A stretch of 64,000 bases of DNA from Escherichia ruysiae (GCF_031323975.1 NZ_JAVIWS010000001.1:2046001-2110000), one strand, 5' to 3'. Numbered from the stretch's first letter, positions 9,147-16,873 are shown. A program made the numbers and translations. The notes: generated by a model not told the origin, from the letters alone.

Positions 9147-9160
9147 GGTGTTGTTCTCCT

Positions 9161-9481
9161 TCAGTGCAGTACCGGCGCTTTTATGTGACGGGCACAGAGT
9201 TCATCCATCACAACCAGCCCGAGAAAGGACAGCGACGGCGCGGCCTTCAGGGGGCCGGATTCCATTAAATCTTCCAGCAGGGCACAGGCTATCTGACGCC
9301 CTTTTTCCTCACCGTGCTGGCGCAGATAAAAGCCTTCCAGCTCAGCGGCGATGGCCGCCTCCAGTGACTCAAGGGTGAGATGCGGGTAGCGGTGCTGACG
9401 TTCGCACACGGTCAGCCAGGCACAGGCGACAGCGCGACGGTAAAGGGCAGCGCGTAAGACGGGCGGTAAGGGTGTTTTCAT
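9161..9481 (-). CDS. P4 orf106-type protein
   Basis: A 106-residue, leucine- and alanine-rich protein ([20 protein letters not shown] at the start), equal in length and place to P4 ORF106 between orf151 and alpha. It is soluble, with two C-terminal-half cysteines and no catalytic motif. Its role in P4 biology is not known to me; it is dispensable accessory material of the replication operon in the accepted map. The ATG follows a purine-rich AGGGAGG stretch on the minus strand. Confidence 0.8.
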
Positions 9482-9616
9482 TTGTTTTCCTCCCTGTGAC
9501 AGATGACTGCATTCCGTGCCGGTTGCATTAACTGATAAGGCATATCTGCGTCTCCTGAAGACGTGCGTATCCCTGCGCGAATACGCACATTTAATTTTTC
9601 GGGGGTCGTTTTTTAA

Positions 9617-10072
9617 TTACAGATAATTGCGGTAACTGTTATCCGGGGTGATTTCCGGGTCAGGCTCTGTGCGGGGAATTTCCCGCCATTCCCGCGCCAC
9701 CGGTGCCGCCCGGCTCACCGGAACAGGGTCCTGCGGGTAAATATCCAGATATTTTTCCCGCCATTTCTGTAATTCCGGGTCTCCGGCCATTTCTTTCAGT
9801 ACCGCATGCCGGTTTACGGGGCTGCGTCTGAACAGGTCAGGACGGTCACAGGTAAATTCCCGCAGAAAACGCCCCAGCGGGATGTCTGTGGTGCGCCCGT
9901 CAGCGAGGATACGCACAAGGATGCTGAATTTACGGCGGTACGGATTCCAGACAATGTCCGGGCAGCGGTACGGCATTTCCCACGGAATACCGTCTTCCAG
10001 AATGCCGACCACGGCCACATCGGGAAAACCGGCAGAACGGTAAATCTCACCGGGCTGGGGAAAATCAAACAT
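9617..10072 (-). CDS. P4 orf151-type protein
   Basis: This 151-residue protein has exactly the length of P4 ORF151 and lies in its position, overlapping the 3' end of epsilon by eight bases. It begins [20 protein letters not shown] and has a basic, proline-rich C-terminal tail ending NSYRNYL. No membrane segment or enzymatic motif is visible. The function is unknown. Translational coupling to epsilon is likely from the overlap. Confidence 0.8.
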   Translation of the reverse strand: MFDFPQPGEIYRSAGFPDVAVVGILEDGIPWEMPYRCPDIVWNPYRRKFSILVRILADGRTTDIPLGRFLREFTCDRPDLFRRSPVNRHAVLKEMAGDPELQKWREKYLDIYPQDPVPVSRAAPVAREWREIPRTEPDPEITPDNSYRNYL

Positions 10073-10352
10073 GCGTCCTGTCTCCCCGGTCTTTCTGCTG
10101 GGCGAGAAAATCGCGGCACAGGCCTTTGGCTTTCAGCTCATTCAGCACAAAATCAATATCTTCATTCAGGTAGCTGAAAATATGCGGAATGTAGAGCTGA
10201 TGCAGGCCGGAGAGTTCACGGTGAATCAAATCACCCCCAACAAACTGGGATACGGCGCTGGCGCGGTTGAGCTTATGGTAAGCCTCAATGCTGAGGTGTT
10301 CACGGGCGTCATGACGCGCTGAGACGGTCTGAGGGGCTTTTTTATTACGCAC
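10065..10352 (-). CDS. epsilon: P4 epsilon, helper-prophage derepression protein
   Basis: Starting at GTG 10352 the product is 95 residues, the length of P4 epsilon. In P4 this protein binds the repressor of a resident P2 prophage and induces the helper. The GTG start is supported by GGAGG eight bases upstream on the minus strand. A longer in-frame extension exists, but it overlaps kil completely and lacks support. The protein is charged and soluble ([20 protein letters not shown] at the start). It overlaps kil by eight bases upstream and orf151 by eight bases downstream, so the three are probably translated as a coupled block. Confidence 0.85.
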   Translation of the reverse strand: MRNKKAPQTVSARHDAREHLSIEAYHKLNRASAVSQFVGGDLIHRELSGLHQLYIPHIFSYLNEDIDFVLNELKAKGLCRDFLAQQKDRGDRTHV

Positions 10353-10542
10353 GGGACACCTCCACCACCGGCAGACGGGCAGCAAGGGAGAGCACATAGT
10401 CACGGACAAGGGAACGGCGGGCGCTGCGTTCATCACCGGCGACGGTGCGAAGCATGCAGATACGGGGATGACGGTCTGCGCGACGGACAGCCGCAAACAC
10501 AAAGACAAATTCAGGGTGTGAAGGGGTAAGGGTTGTAGCCAT
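10345..10542 (-). CDS. kil: P4 Kil (eta) / Icd-like cell-division inhibitor
   Basis: From ATG 10542 the product is 65 residues ([20 protein letters not shown] at the start), matching P4 Kil, a small protein toxic to the host when immunity is lost. Related proteins are often annotated as Icd-like division inhibitors. The start is fixed by GGAGG seven bases before the ATG on the minus strand. The open frame continues upstream to 10980 without a stop, but that extension runs through the CI RNA and seqA/seqC elements and is probably not the main product. It is the first short gene after the immunity leader. Confidence 0.75.
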   Translation of the reverse strand: MATTLTPSHPEFVFVFAAVRRADRHPRICMLRTVAGDERSARRSLVRDYVLSLAARLPVVEVSRA

Positions 10543-10571
10543 AAGGCAACCTCCGATAACAGCGTAAATGA

Positions 10572-10595
10572 CGCTATCGCCGGAGTTCTCACGCT
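10572..10595 (-). promoter_or_regulatory. P4 immunity element seqC
   Basis: On the minus strand this reads GAGCGTGAGAACTCCGGCGA and on, complementary to seqB (10615-10640). Pairing with CI RNA here is the accepted route to premature termination of the leftward operon before kil. Confidence 0.7.
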
Positions 10596-10600
10596 CGATG

Positions 10601-10680
10601 GCGATAGCCCAGACGGGGGTGAGAATACCGGCGTTATCGGAAACCGGCCAGCCCGGAGGCTGCCCCGCCTGAGCTACCAT
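10601..10680 (-). ncRNA. cI: P4 CI immunity RNA (contains seqB)
   Basis: In P4, immunity comes from a short RNA processed from the leader, not from a protein repressor. Its seqB pairs with seqA and seqC of the nascent transcript and causes termination. Here seqB (10615-10640; minus strand CCGATAACGCCGGTATTCTC) is complementary with few mismatches to both seqA (10810-10839) and seqC (10572-10595), and the order A-B-C is as in P4. The RNA ends given are approximate (about 80 nucleotides) because processing sites cannot be read from sequence alone. Confidence 0.7.
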
Positions 10681-10809
10681 TGACTCAGAGGCATAACATG
10701 CGATTGCGAACAGGATCATACCTGCACGGCAAACCACACGCCACACCATAATCTGGTGCTCTGTGGCGTTGATTGCGACACAAAAAAAGACGCATGGCGC
10801 GTCATATGT

Positions 10810-10839
10810 CGCCGATAACATACTCGGGTTCTCACGCCC
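10810..10839 (-). promoter_or_regulatory. P4 immunity element seqA
   Basis: On the minus strand this reads GGCGTGAGAACCCGAGTATG then TTATCGGCG. It is complementary to seqB at 10615-10640 and lies about 20-50 bases after the predicted P_LE start. Confidence 0.7.
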
Positions 10840-10866
10840 GGCTGCCGATTTTGCGGCAGCGGAAAA

Positions 10867-10896
10867 ACTATATCCGCAAATGCCGGAAAAAGGCAA
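10867..10896 (-). promoter_or_regulatory. Candidate P_LE promoter of the leftward operon
   Basis: On the minus strand -35 TTGCCT (10891-10896) and -10 TATAGT (10867-10872) are 18 bases apart. They lie just upstream of seqA, where the P4 immunity-controlled promoter belongs. Confidence 0.5.
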
Positions 10897-10931
10897 GCCA
10901 GAAAAAGGGAGTTTTTGCAGAACAGGCATCA

Positions 10932-11198
10932 TCATGCGTCGTACCCCCGTTTGCGTCCGGCGATGCGCCCGGCCATCCATGCAGTGACTTCAGAGTGCAG
11001 CCAGGCCACATTTTTACCACCAAGACTCACCTGCGGCGGAAATTCCCCCTTACGGATGAGTTCATAGATGGTCGAGCGTGACAGGCCGCACAGGTGCATC
11101 ACTTCCGGCAGACGTAAAAAACGCTCCTGCGTGATGTCCGGCAGCGGCATCAGTGGCGTCACAGGGGCGGGAGACGGGGAAGAAAAAACAGCTTGCAT
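10932..11198 (-). CDS. vis: P4 Vis/AlpA-family regulator-excisionase
   Basis: An 88-residue protein with the length of P4 ORF88 (Vis). Residues 26-80 form an AlpA-type winged helix-turn-helix: [20 protein letters not shown] followed by [20 protein letters not shown] and W-x-x-x-EV. In P4, Vis promotes excision with the integrase and regulates late and left promoters. The ATG at 11198 follows the sequence CGAGGTAGC on the minus strand. It is divergent from sid, with ori between them. Confidence 0.85.
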   Translation of the reverse strand: MQAVFSSPSPAPVTPLMPLPDITQERFLRLPEVMHLCGLSRSTIYELIRKGEFPPQVSLGGKNVAWLHSEVTAWMAGRIAGRKRGYDA

Positions 11199-11475
11199 CG
11201 GGCTACCTCGTTAATGTCCATACAGCACCGGATAAGTCCGTCCGGCTTCGGGTAGCGCTTTATTTTGTGAATATTTTTGGCAGACGCAACAGGGGGGATT
11301 TGTTCCGGCAGCCTTACAATGGTTGTGTGTTTTTTGTTCATTTCCACTTAAAGTCATTTAAAGCCACTTAAAGCAATTTGTAATTTTTATAGTGAAATAC
11401 AAATCGTTTCTTCTTATTCATTCCCGGCGAATTAATAAAAACAAACAGTAGTAAACAGCACAAAAAGTCCATGAG

Positions 11476-11582
11476 CGGGTGAACAGTGGTGAACAGACGG
11501 TGAACAGTCATTACTGCGATTGTTCACCCTTTAACTTACTGTATTACTTATCTTTTTTATTAAGGTGAACAGAGGTGAACAG
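11476..11582. other. ori: P4 origin of replication (alpha-binding iterons)
   Basis: Six copies of the GGTGAACA(G) iteron are visible: three direct copies at 11478-11508, one inverted TGTTCACC at 11521-11528 and two direct copies at 11563-11582, in an AT-rich setting. This matches the P4 type I iteron origin. The rest of 11199-11750 carries the Psid region and no gene. Confidence 0.8.
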
Positions 11583-11660
11583 TAAAATATAAAAAAACAA
11601 ACAGTAAGCCGGTTTTTCCTGCGACCTTTTCCTGGCTTGCCGGTGTGAGGATGAGTCTCC

Positions 11661-11678
11661 TGTGTCAGGGCTGACACA
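11661..11678 (+). promoter_or_regulatory. Delta/Ogr activator site upstream of sid (Psid)
   Basis: TGTGTCAGGGCTGACACA is an 8-base-arm palindrome of the type bound by P2 Ogr and P4 Delta about 55 bases before late starts. It lies 90 bases before the sid ATG. Confidence 0.75.
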
Positions 11679-11750
11679 TCTGCAATACGTCGTGTTGTTG
11701 TCCGGTGTACGTCACAATTTTCTTAACCTGAAGTGACGAGGAGCCGGAAA

Positions 11751-12485
11751 ATGTCTGACCACACTATCCCTGAATATCTGCAACCCGCACTGGCACAACT
11801 GGAAAAGGCCAGAGCCGCCCACCTTGAGAACGCCCGCCTGATGGATGAGACCATCACGGCCATTGAACGGGCAGAGCAGGAAAAAAATGCGCTGGCGCAG
11901 ACCGACGGAAACGACGCTGACGACTGGCGCACGGCCTTTCGTGCAGCCGGTGGTGTCCTGAGCGACGAGCTGAAACAGCGCCACATTGAGCGCGTGGCAC
12001 GCCGGGAGCTGGTACAGGAATATGACAATCTGGCCGTGGTGCTGAATTTCGAACGTGAACGCCTGAAAGGGGCGTGTGACAGCACGGCCACCGCCTACCG
12101 GAAGGCACATCATCACCTTCTGAGTCTGTATGCAGAGCATGAGCTGGAACACGCCCTGAATGAAACCTGTGAGGCGCTTGTCCGGGCAATGCATCTGAGT
12201 ATCCTGGTACAGGAAAATCCGCTCGCCAACACCACCGGCCATCAGGGCTACGTCGCACCCGATAAAGCTGTCATGCAGCAGGTGAAATCATCGCTGGAAC
12301 AGAAAATAAAACAGATGCAAATCAGCCTCACCGGCGAGCCGGTTCTCCGGCTGACCGGACTGTCAGCGGCAACACTCCCGCACATGGATTATGAGGTGGC
12401 AGGCACACCGGCACAGCGCAAGGTGTGGCAGGACAAAATAGACCAGCAGGGAGCAGTGCTTAAGGCCAGAGGACTGCTGTCATGA
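11751..12485 (+). CDS. sid: P4 Sid capsid-size determination protein
   Basis: The product from ATG 11751 is 244 residues, the size of P4 Sid, beginning MSDHTIPEYLQPALAQLEKA and differing from my memory of Sid at only a few positions. Sid forms an external scaffold that forces the P2-like helper capsid protein into small shells that fit the satellite genome but exclude the helper genome. It is mostly helical, with many charged heptad-like stretches. GAGGAG at 11738-11743 supports this start over the upstream in-frame ATG at 11733. It is the first gene of the late operon, and its stop overlaps the start of delta. Confidence 0.95.
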   Translation: MSDHTIPEYLQPALAQLEKARAAHLENARLMDETITAIERAEQEKNALAQTDGNDADDWRTAFRAAGGVLSDELKQRHIERVARRELVQEYDNLAVVLNFERERLKGACDSTATAYRKAHHHLLSLYAEHELEHALNETCEALVRAMHLSILVQENPLANTTGHQGYVAPDKAVMQQVKSSLEQKIKQMQISLTGEPVLRLTGLSAATLPHMDYEVAGTPAQRKVWQDKIDQQGAVLKARGLLS

Positions 12486-12727
12486 TGCGCTGCCCTTTCT
12501 GTCGTCATTCAGCGCATACCCGCACCAGCCGGTATGTGAGTGACAATGTCAAAGAAAGTTATCTGCAGTGCCAGAATATTTACTGTTCGGCGACATTTAA
12601 AACGCATGAGTCAATTTGTGCCGTGATTCGTTCTCCGGTCACGGAGGAAAAACCAGCACCGGCAAGCACAGCACCGGCTGTTGTCCGAAAAGTTAAAGGC
12701 TGTTACAGCTCACCATTCAACCATTAA
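12482..12727 (+). CDS. delta: Delta/Ogr-type zinc-finger late activator, single domain
   Basis: This 81-residue protein has the Ogr/Delta zinc finger: CPFC near the N-terminus and C-x4-C in QCQNIYCSATF, spaced as in P2 Ogr. It activates transcription from Psid and helper late promoters by contacting RNA polymerase alpha. The original P4 Delta is about twice as long and has two such domains; here only one is present, followed by a low-complexity Pro/Ala tail. Two adjacent ATG codons (12482, 12485) overlap the sid stop, so translation is coupled. Single-domain versions are common in related satellites, so I do not call it truncated. Confidence 0.85.
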   Translation: MMRCPFCRHSAHTRTSRYVSDNVKESYLQCQNIYCSATFKTHESICAVIRSPVTEEKPAPASTAPAVVRKVKGCYSSPFNH

Positions 12728-12741
12728 TCAGGAGACGGGGT

Positions 12742-13314
12742 GTGACCACAATGTCATTACAGCAGGCTTTTGAGGTCTGCCAGAATAACAAAGCAGCATG
12801 GCTGCAACGCAAAAATGAGCTGGCAGCGGCCGAACAGGAATATCTGCGGCTTCTGTCAGGAGAAGGCAGAAACGTCAGTCGCCTTGACGAATTACGCAAT
12901 ATTATCGAAGTCAGAAAATGGCAGGTGAATCAGACCGCCGGTCGTTATATTCGTTCGCATGAAGCCGTTCAGCACATCAGCATCCGCGACCGGCTGAATG
13001 ATTTTATGCAGCAGCACGGCACAGCACTGGCGGCGGCACTGGCACCGGAGCTGATGGGCTACAGTGAGCTGACGGCCATTGCCCGAAACTGTGCCATACA
13101 GCGTGCCACAGATGCCCTGCGTGAAGCCCTTCTTTCCTGGCTTGCGAAGGGGGAAAAAATTAATTATTCCGCACAGGATAGCGACATTTTTACGACCATC
13201 GGATTCAGGCCTGACGCGGCTTCGGTGGATGACAGCCGTGAAAAATTCACCCCTGCGCAGAACATGATTTTTTCGCGTAAAAGTGCGCAACTGGCATCAC
13301 GTCAGTCTGTGTAA
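12742..13314 (+). CDS. psu: P4 Psu, capsid decoration and Rho antiterminator
   Basis: A GTG start at 12742 gives 190 residues, equal to P4 Psu, which both decorates the small capsid and inhibits the host termination factor Rho. The protein is nearly identical to my memory of Psu from LQQAF to its C-terminus (MIFSRKSAQLASRQSV), with the first five residues differing (MTTMS for MESTA). The GTG is preceded by GGAGACGGGGT. It is helical with a long N-terminal coiled-coil-like segment. It is the third gene of the sid-delta-psu late operon, 14 bases after delta. Confidence 0.95.
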   Translation: MTTMSLQQAFEVCQNNKAAWLQRKNELAAAEQEYLRLLSGEGRNVSRLDELRNIIEVRKWQVNQTAGRYIRSHEAVQHISIRDRLNDFMQQHGTALAAALAPELMGYSELTAIARNCAIQRATDALREALLSWLAKGEKINYSAQDSDIFTTIGFRPDAASVDDSREKFTPAQNMIFSRKSAQLASRQSV

Positions 13315-13478
13315 AATTCCCCGAAAATCCGCCCGTTTTTACTGGAAAAAGCCATGCATCGATAAGGTGCATGGCTTTGCATGCGTTTTCCTGCCTCATT
13401 TTCTGCAGATCGCGCCACGCCCGGCGTGGCCTGAGCGTGTCAGCGCAACTGCATTAAAACCATCCCACAAAGCGGGCG

Positions 13479-13497
13479 GGCGAGGCGGGGAAAGCAC
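13479..13497 (+). other. cos: P2/P4 cos site
   Basis: GGCGAGGCGGGGAAAGCAC is the 19-base cohesive end shared by P2 and P4, with no mismatch to the sequence I recall. The helper terminase cuts here, so the satellite can still be packaged. The flanks 13315-13623 hold the psu 3' region and no other gene. Confidence 0.9.
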
Positions 13498-13623
13498 TGC
13501 GCGCAAGGCTGATAACATAAATAAAATACAATGAACTCATTACGTTTTATTAAATGCCGCAATGATCACACACAATAATCTATCAATAGAGGATATTAAT
13601 TTAGTAACTACAAAGGAGAACGT

Positions 13624-13935
13624 ATGCGCGATAAATTCATTGATGCCATTCATAGTTGTTTAAAAATTCAGCTAACTTTTTATTCAAAAGAAGATAACGC
13701 GACAATCACAAGATTAACTGCGCCTATGGACTTCGGTCCTAGTCGTAGAGCTCATGATAAAAGTGACAGATTCCATTTTTGGGATTACGAAAGCGATAAA
13801 AAAAGTCATGTTCTCAGTTTGCAACCTGAAGCGATTGTATCTCTAGTTGTAATCCCTCAAAACTTTCATCCGCAAGAGTTTGTTAGCTGGACGCCAAACT
13901 GGTTTATTGCCAGAGATTGGGGCCAGTACTCTTAA
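13624..13935 (+). CDS. Small WYL-like domain protein (satellite cargo)
   Basis: A 103-residue soluble protein with a strong ribosome site (AAAGGAG six bases before the ATG). I do not know its function. The pattern of a short N-terminal helix (KFIDAIHSCL), a strand KIQLTFYSK, an R-L-T-A-P segment, FHFWDYES and a final LSLQPEAIVSLVVI resembles a minimal WYL/Sm-like fold. WYL domains often act as ligand or nucleic-acid sensors in defence islands. There is no HTH. The gene is separated from the kwa pair by its own terminator and a new promoter, so it is probably an independent cargo gene. Its base composition is lower in GC than the P4 genes around it. Confidence 0.6.
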   Translation: MRDKFIDAIHSCLKIQLTFYSKEDNATITRLTAPMDFGPSRRAHDKSDRFHFWDYESDKKSHVLSLQPEAIVSLVVIPQNFHPQEFVSWTPNWFIARDWGQYS

Positions 13936-13942
13936 ATACATG

Positions 13943-13963
13943 AGGCTACATACGTAGCCTTTT
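13943..13963 (+). terminator. Terminator after the WYL-like gene
   Basis: AGGCTAC (13943-13949) and GTAGCCT (13954-13960) form a perfect stem with loop ATAC, followed by TTT, eight bases after the stop codon. Confidence 0.7.
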
Positions 13964-14063
13964 AAATGGAATCTCCAGGGAATACGCGCGTACATTACCC
14001 GCCTCCAAAAGCCCACACTTTAAAAACGCAGGCATCATTATGATTTAATTGATTTTTATTATC

Positions 14064-14092
14064 TTCTTTGATGCTTAAATTGATGTTATACT
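14064..14092 (+). promoter_or_regulatory. Extended -10 promoter of the kwa genes
   Basis: TGTTATACT gives an extended -10 (TATACT 14087-14092), with only a weak -35 (TTCTTT, 14064-14069) 17 bases upstream. Initiation is expected near 14099, 34 bases before the ATG. Confidence 0.5.
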
Positions 14093-14132
14093 GTTTTTAT
14101 ATACAGATACTAGGGCAGATAAGGAGGATAAT

Positions 14133-14648
14133 ATGTTAAATAAGCTTGCCAAATATCTTCTTACTGCCAGCTCAGTTGCTCCGGTATTTTTTACCTTAGC
14201 TTTTCTTTCATGTATATCAAAACACTATAAATTTATGATTGCTTACTTATCATTGTGTGCAATTATACTTTTACTGTGTGTTTTGATTGTTAAATACGCA
14301 ATTAAATATAATTCTGTAACCAGTAAAAAATTAACTACCGCTTCTCCAGCAGATAAAGAGATAACAAATTATTTCTTAACCTATTTATTTCCCTTAATCA
14401 GTGGTCCAGATGCATTTATGGATATTAGGATTGCTTCTTTCTTTGCTGTGAGTTTATTTTTTTACATCAGTTTTTCAGGTTCCTACAGTTTCAACCCATT
14501 ATTATCATTTTGGGGATATAAATATTATGAAGCCGAAGACGATACAGGCGTAAGCTTTGTTATATTATCGAAAAAGCCACTGTTAAAAGCATCAGGCAAT
14601 CGTGTTAATTTGATTAAGCTTACTGATTACACATATATAGCAATATAG
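14133..14648 (+). CDS. kwaA: KwaA-like membrane protein of a Kiwa defence module
   Basis: This 171-residue protein has hydrophobic segments at about 7-28, 34-56, 80-92 and 100-118, then a soluble C-terminal tail with FWGYKYYEAEDDTG and FVILSKKPLL. That layout, and direct coupling to a DUF4868-type partner, match KwaA of the Kiwa anti-phage system, a membrane oligomer that senses phage attack and recruits KwaB. AAGGAGG at 14121-14127 fixes the start. Eight bases separate its stop from kwaB. It is AT-rich relative to the satellite core, so it was probably exchanged into this cargo site. The identification rests on architecture and context more than on a catalytic motif. Confidence 0.7.
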   Translation: MLNKLAKYLLTASSVAPVFFTLAFLSCISKHYKFMIAYLSLCAIILLLCVLIVKYAIKYNSVTSKKLTTASPADKEITNYFLTYLFPLISGPDAFMDIRIASFFAVSLFFYISFSGSYSFNPLLSFWGYKYYEAEDDTGVSFVILSKKPLLKASGNRVNLIKLTDYTYIAI

Positions 14649-14656
14649 GAATAAAT

Positions 14657-15550
14657 ATGGAATTGTTTGCAATAACAGATAATACAGTTGGCACACGCAT
14701 TGTAAAAATTGTTACTGACAGGCCGACTCAAAATGTAATCACACAGCTATTCAATGAACAAAAAACTTTTTTTGAAGAACGCTATACAGAAGGCGTAGAA
14801 TTTTCAGGTGGCTACATCACTAGTGGAGATGAGTTTTTTGTCATTCCTGACTTTGATGATGTTATCGCTGTATTAGATGCTATTAATAATCCCACAACTA
14901 TCCCTCCATGGGAGCCGGAAGAAATATCAGTCTTCAATATAATCGCTCTGTTTTCAGGCTATCCTGAAGAGGATGGAAAACCTGCAACTGCCTTAATCCA
15001 AAGCTTCGATAAAAGGCAAGTTATTGATAACAGAAGAACAATTTTCCAAAAACCATTTCAGGCAAGCAATACCTTTTGCCAGTCTACTGAGCATGGTATA
15101 GTCATCGACAATAAGCTAACAGCTATTCTTGCAGGTACAGAATTAAAGTTTAAAAGCTTCCATATGCTCCGCAGGATATTTGATGTAGATGCTTATTTCA
15201 GAGAAGCCACTAATGAAGAATTAACAAGTTTTTCTTCTCATGAAAAATTTTCAGTAGCTCCGGGTTTTGATTTAACAACAATTGCTGACTCTGTTATTAG
15301 AAAGAAAGTTTCCTTGATTAATAAATCAAGAATACTTGAGGACTACTCTGTGACTGAGTTAAGAATATCAGCGGCTGAAATTGGTGTTGTTCTAGAAACT
15401 GAAAAAATCGGTGAATTAGAAAAAATAAAAATGCCGCAAATAAGAAAAGATGTAAAAAGATTATTGCATTTTTTAGATGAGGACTATTTCACATCCCATA
15501 TAACCAGAACGCTATATCGCGCAAACTCTAAACGTCGAGAAGATGTTTAA
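14657..15550 (+). CDS. kwaB: KwaB-like DUF4868 protein of a Kiwa defence module
   Basis: A 297-residue soluble protein without signal or membrane segments. The second half carries features I associate with DUF4868/KwaB: HGIVIDNKLTAILAGTELKF, a following FDVDAYFREA, and a C-terminal RLLHFLDEDYFTSHITRTLY ending in NSKRRE. In Kiwa, KwaB works with the membrane partner KwaA; recent work, as I recall it, describes a KwaA-KwaB membrane complex in which KwaB binds DNA. The pair forms an operon (spacing eight bases, TAGGA ribosome site). It converges on the integrase, with a G/C hairpin between. The N-terminal half (1-110) is divergent and unassigned. Confidence 0.72.
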   Translation: MELFAITDNTVGTRIVKIVTDRPTQNVITQLFNEQKTFFEERYTEGVEFSGGYITSGDEFFVIPDFDDVIAVLDAINNPTTIPPWEPEEISVFNIIALFSGYPEEDGKPATALIQSFDKRQVIDNRRTIFQKPFQASNTFCQSTEHGIVIDNKLTAILAGTELKFKSFHMLRRIFDVDAYFREATNEELTSFSSHEKFSVAPGFDLTTIADSVIRKKVSLINKSRILEDYSVTELRISAAEIGVVLETEKIGELEKIKMPQIRKDVKRLLHFLDEDYFTSHITRTLYRANSKRREDV

Positions 15551-15565
15551 TTTTTATAAAAGTTT

Positions 15566-15582
15566 GGGGGGGGAATCCCCCC
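15566..15582. terminator. G/C hairpin between kwaB and int
   Basis: A run of eight G's (15566-15573), AAT and six C's (15577-15582) can fold into a short, stable hairpin between the convergent genes. A T tract lies before it on the plus strand, which would not help termination of kwaB. Confidence 0.4.
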
Positions 15583-15607
15583 GCTTCAAAAGTTGATTTT
15601 TATAAAC

Positions 15608-16873
15608 TCACTTTATATTAGATATTTTCCCGTAATCAAATGGTGTTATCATTCTTAGTTTATTCTCTTCCAAATAATCAGCCCACCACTGTACCATCAA
15701 TCGACGTTCGTCCAAATGCTCAGAAGTATGGATATAAGCCGCGCGTACATTATTTCGTTCTGTATGGCTTAACTGACGCTCTATCGCATCATCGCTCCAT
15801 AGCCCCGACTCCCCCAGTGCACCACGCGCCATCGTTCTAAATCCATGCCCACAAACTTCGGTTTTAGTGTCATATCCCATCGCCCGTAATGCGTTGTTTA
15901 CTGTGTTTTCACTCATAACCTTAGTTGCGTCATGATCGCCCGGGAAAAGCAGTTTCTTATCACCACTAATCTGCTTCAACTGGCCTAACAAATTCATCGC
16001 CTGACGACTAAGCGGAACAATATGCTCCTCTTTCATCTTCATACCACGATACGAGTAACGCACCCCCTTAATTTCCTCCCGCTTTGCAGGTACGCGCCAA
16101 AGGGCTTTATCGAAGTCGAACTCATTCCAACGCGCGAAACGTAACTCACTGGAACGCACAAAAGTCAGTAAGGAAAGCTCGACTGCGATCCGTGTCATTA
16201 CACGACCACGATATGCAGCGAGACGTGCAAGAAACTCAGGTAACCGGCAGGAAGGTAACGCAGGGTAATGTCGCACTTTGGTTGTAGATAGCGCACCAGC
16301 CATATCACTGGCCGGATTCGAGTCAATGTAATCGTTCTGTACAGCATAACGCATAATGGCCGTTACACGCTGTTGCAGGCGCTGAGCGACGTCGTGTTTT
16401 CCACTAGCGTCAACTTTTTTAATTGGGGCTAACAGGTGGCTGGTTTTGAGTAGACGAATATCGGACGAACCAATATGAGGGAAGATATAAAGCTCAAGAT
16501 ATCGAAGAACGCGAGATCGATGGTCTTCACTCCAGCGCTTGTTGCTGGCATGCCATTCACGAGCAATGGTTTCGAAAGTATATGCCCCCGAGTTCTCGGC
16601 CTGAGCCTCTTTCTGTTCGGCTTTTGGATCAATGCCCTGCACTAATAGCTTTTTGGCTTCATCGCGCTTTGCTCTTGCCTGAGCAAGCGTCACAGTAGGC
16701 CAAACACCAAAAGCGAGGCGATCCTCTTTTTTGTCAGAGGGGCGTCTGTATTTCATACGCCAATATTTTGATCCTTTGGCCGAAACCTCAAGGTACAAAC
16801 CGCCGCCATCGGCCATTTTGTAGGTTTTATCTTTTGGTTTTGCGGTCTCGACCTGTCTGGCGCTGAGCTTCAT
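15608..16873 (-). CDS. int: P4-type tyrosine integrase
   Basis: A tyrosine recombinase of 421 residues from ATG 16873 (MKLSARQVETAKPKDKTYK at the start); an ATG four codons upstream (16885) is an alternative, and neither has a clear ribosome site. The N-terminal arm-binding domain contains ADGGGLYLEV, typical of P4-type integrases. The catalytic set is present: R240 (TFVRSSELR), H343 and R346 (CGHGFR), H370 (LSH) and nucleophile Y380 (AAYIH). It catalyses integration at the leuX 3' end, which lies 164 bases upstream of this start. In K-12 the same locus holds the related intB. The gene seems intact. Confidence 0.93.
   Translation of the reverse strand: MKLSARQVETAKPKDKTYKMADGGGLYLEVSAKGSKYWRMKYRRPSDKKEDRLAFGVWPTVTLAQARAKRDEAKKLLVQGIDPKAEQKEAQAENSGAYTFETIAREWHASNKRWSEDHRSRVLRYLELYIFPHIGSSDIRLLKTSHLLAPIKKVDASGKHDVAQRLQQRVTAIMRYAVQNDYIDSNPASDMAGALSTTKVRHYPALPSCRLPEFLARLAAYRGRVMTRIAVELSLLTFVRSSELRFARWNEFDFDKALWRVPAKREEIKGVRYSYRGMKMKEEHIVPLSRQAMNLLGQLKQISGDKKLLFPGDHDATKVMSENTVNNALRAMGYDTKTEVCGHGFRTMARGALGESGLWSDDAIERQLSHTERNNVRAAYIHTSEHLDERRLMVQWWADYLEENKLRMITPFDYGKISNIK

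Noticed and set aside
10353..10592. An 80-codon N-terminal extension of epsilon
   Set aside because: GTG 10352 has a good ribosome site and gives the P4 length of 95; the extension overlaps kil in another frame.
10345..10980. A 211-codon version of Kil
   Set aside because: The extension covers the CI RNA, seqA and seqC, while a strong GGAGG fixes the 65-codon start. Related long forms are annotated in databases, so a minor product is not excluded.
11712..12258. Minus-strand frames opposite sid
   Set aside because: Shadows of sid, whose protein is nearly identical to the P4 capsid-size factor.
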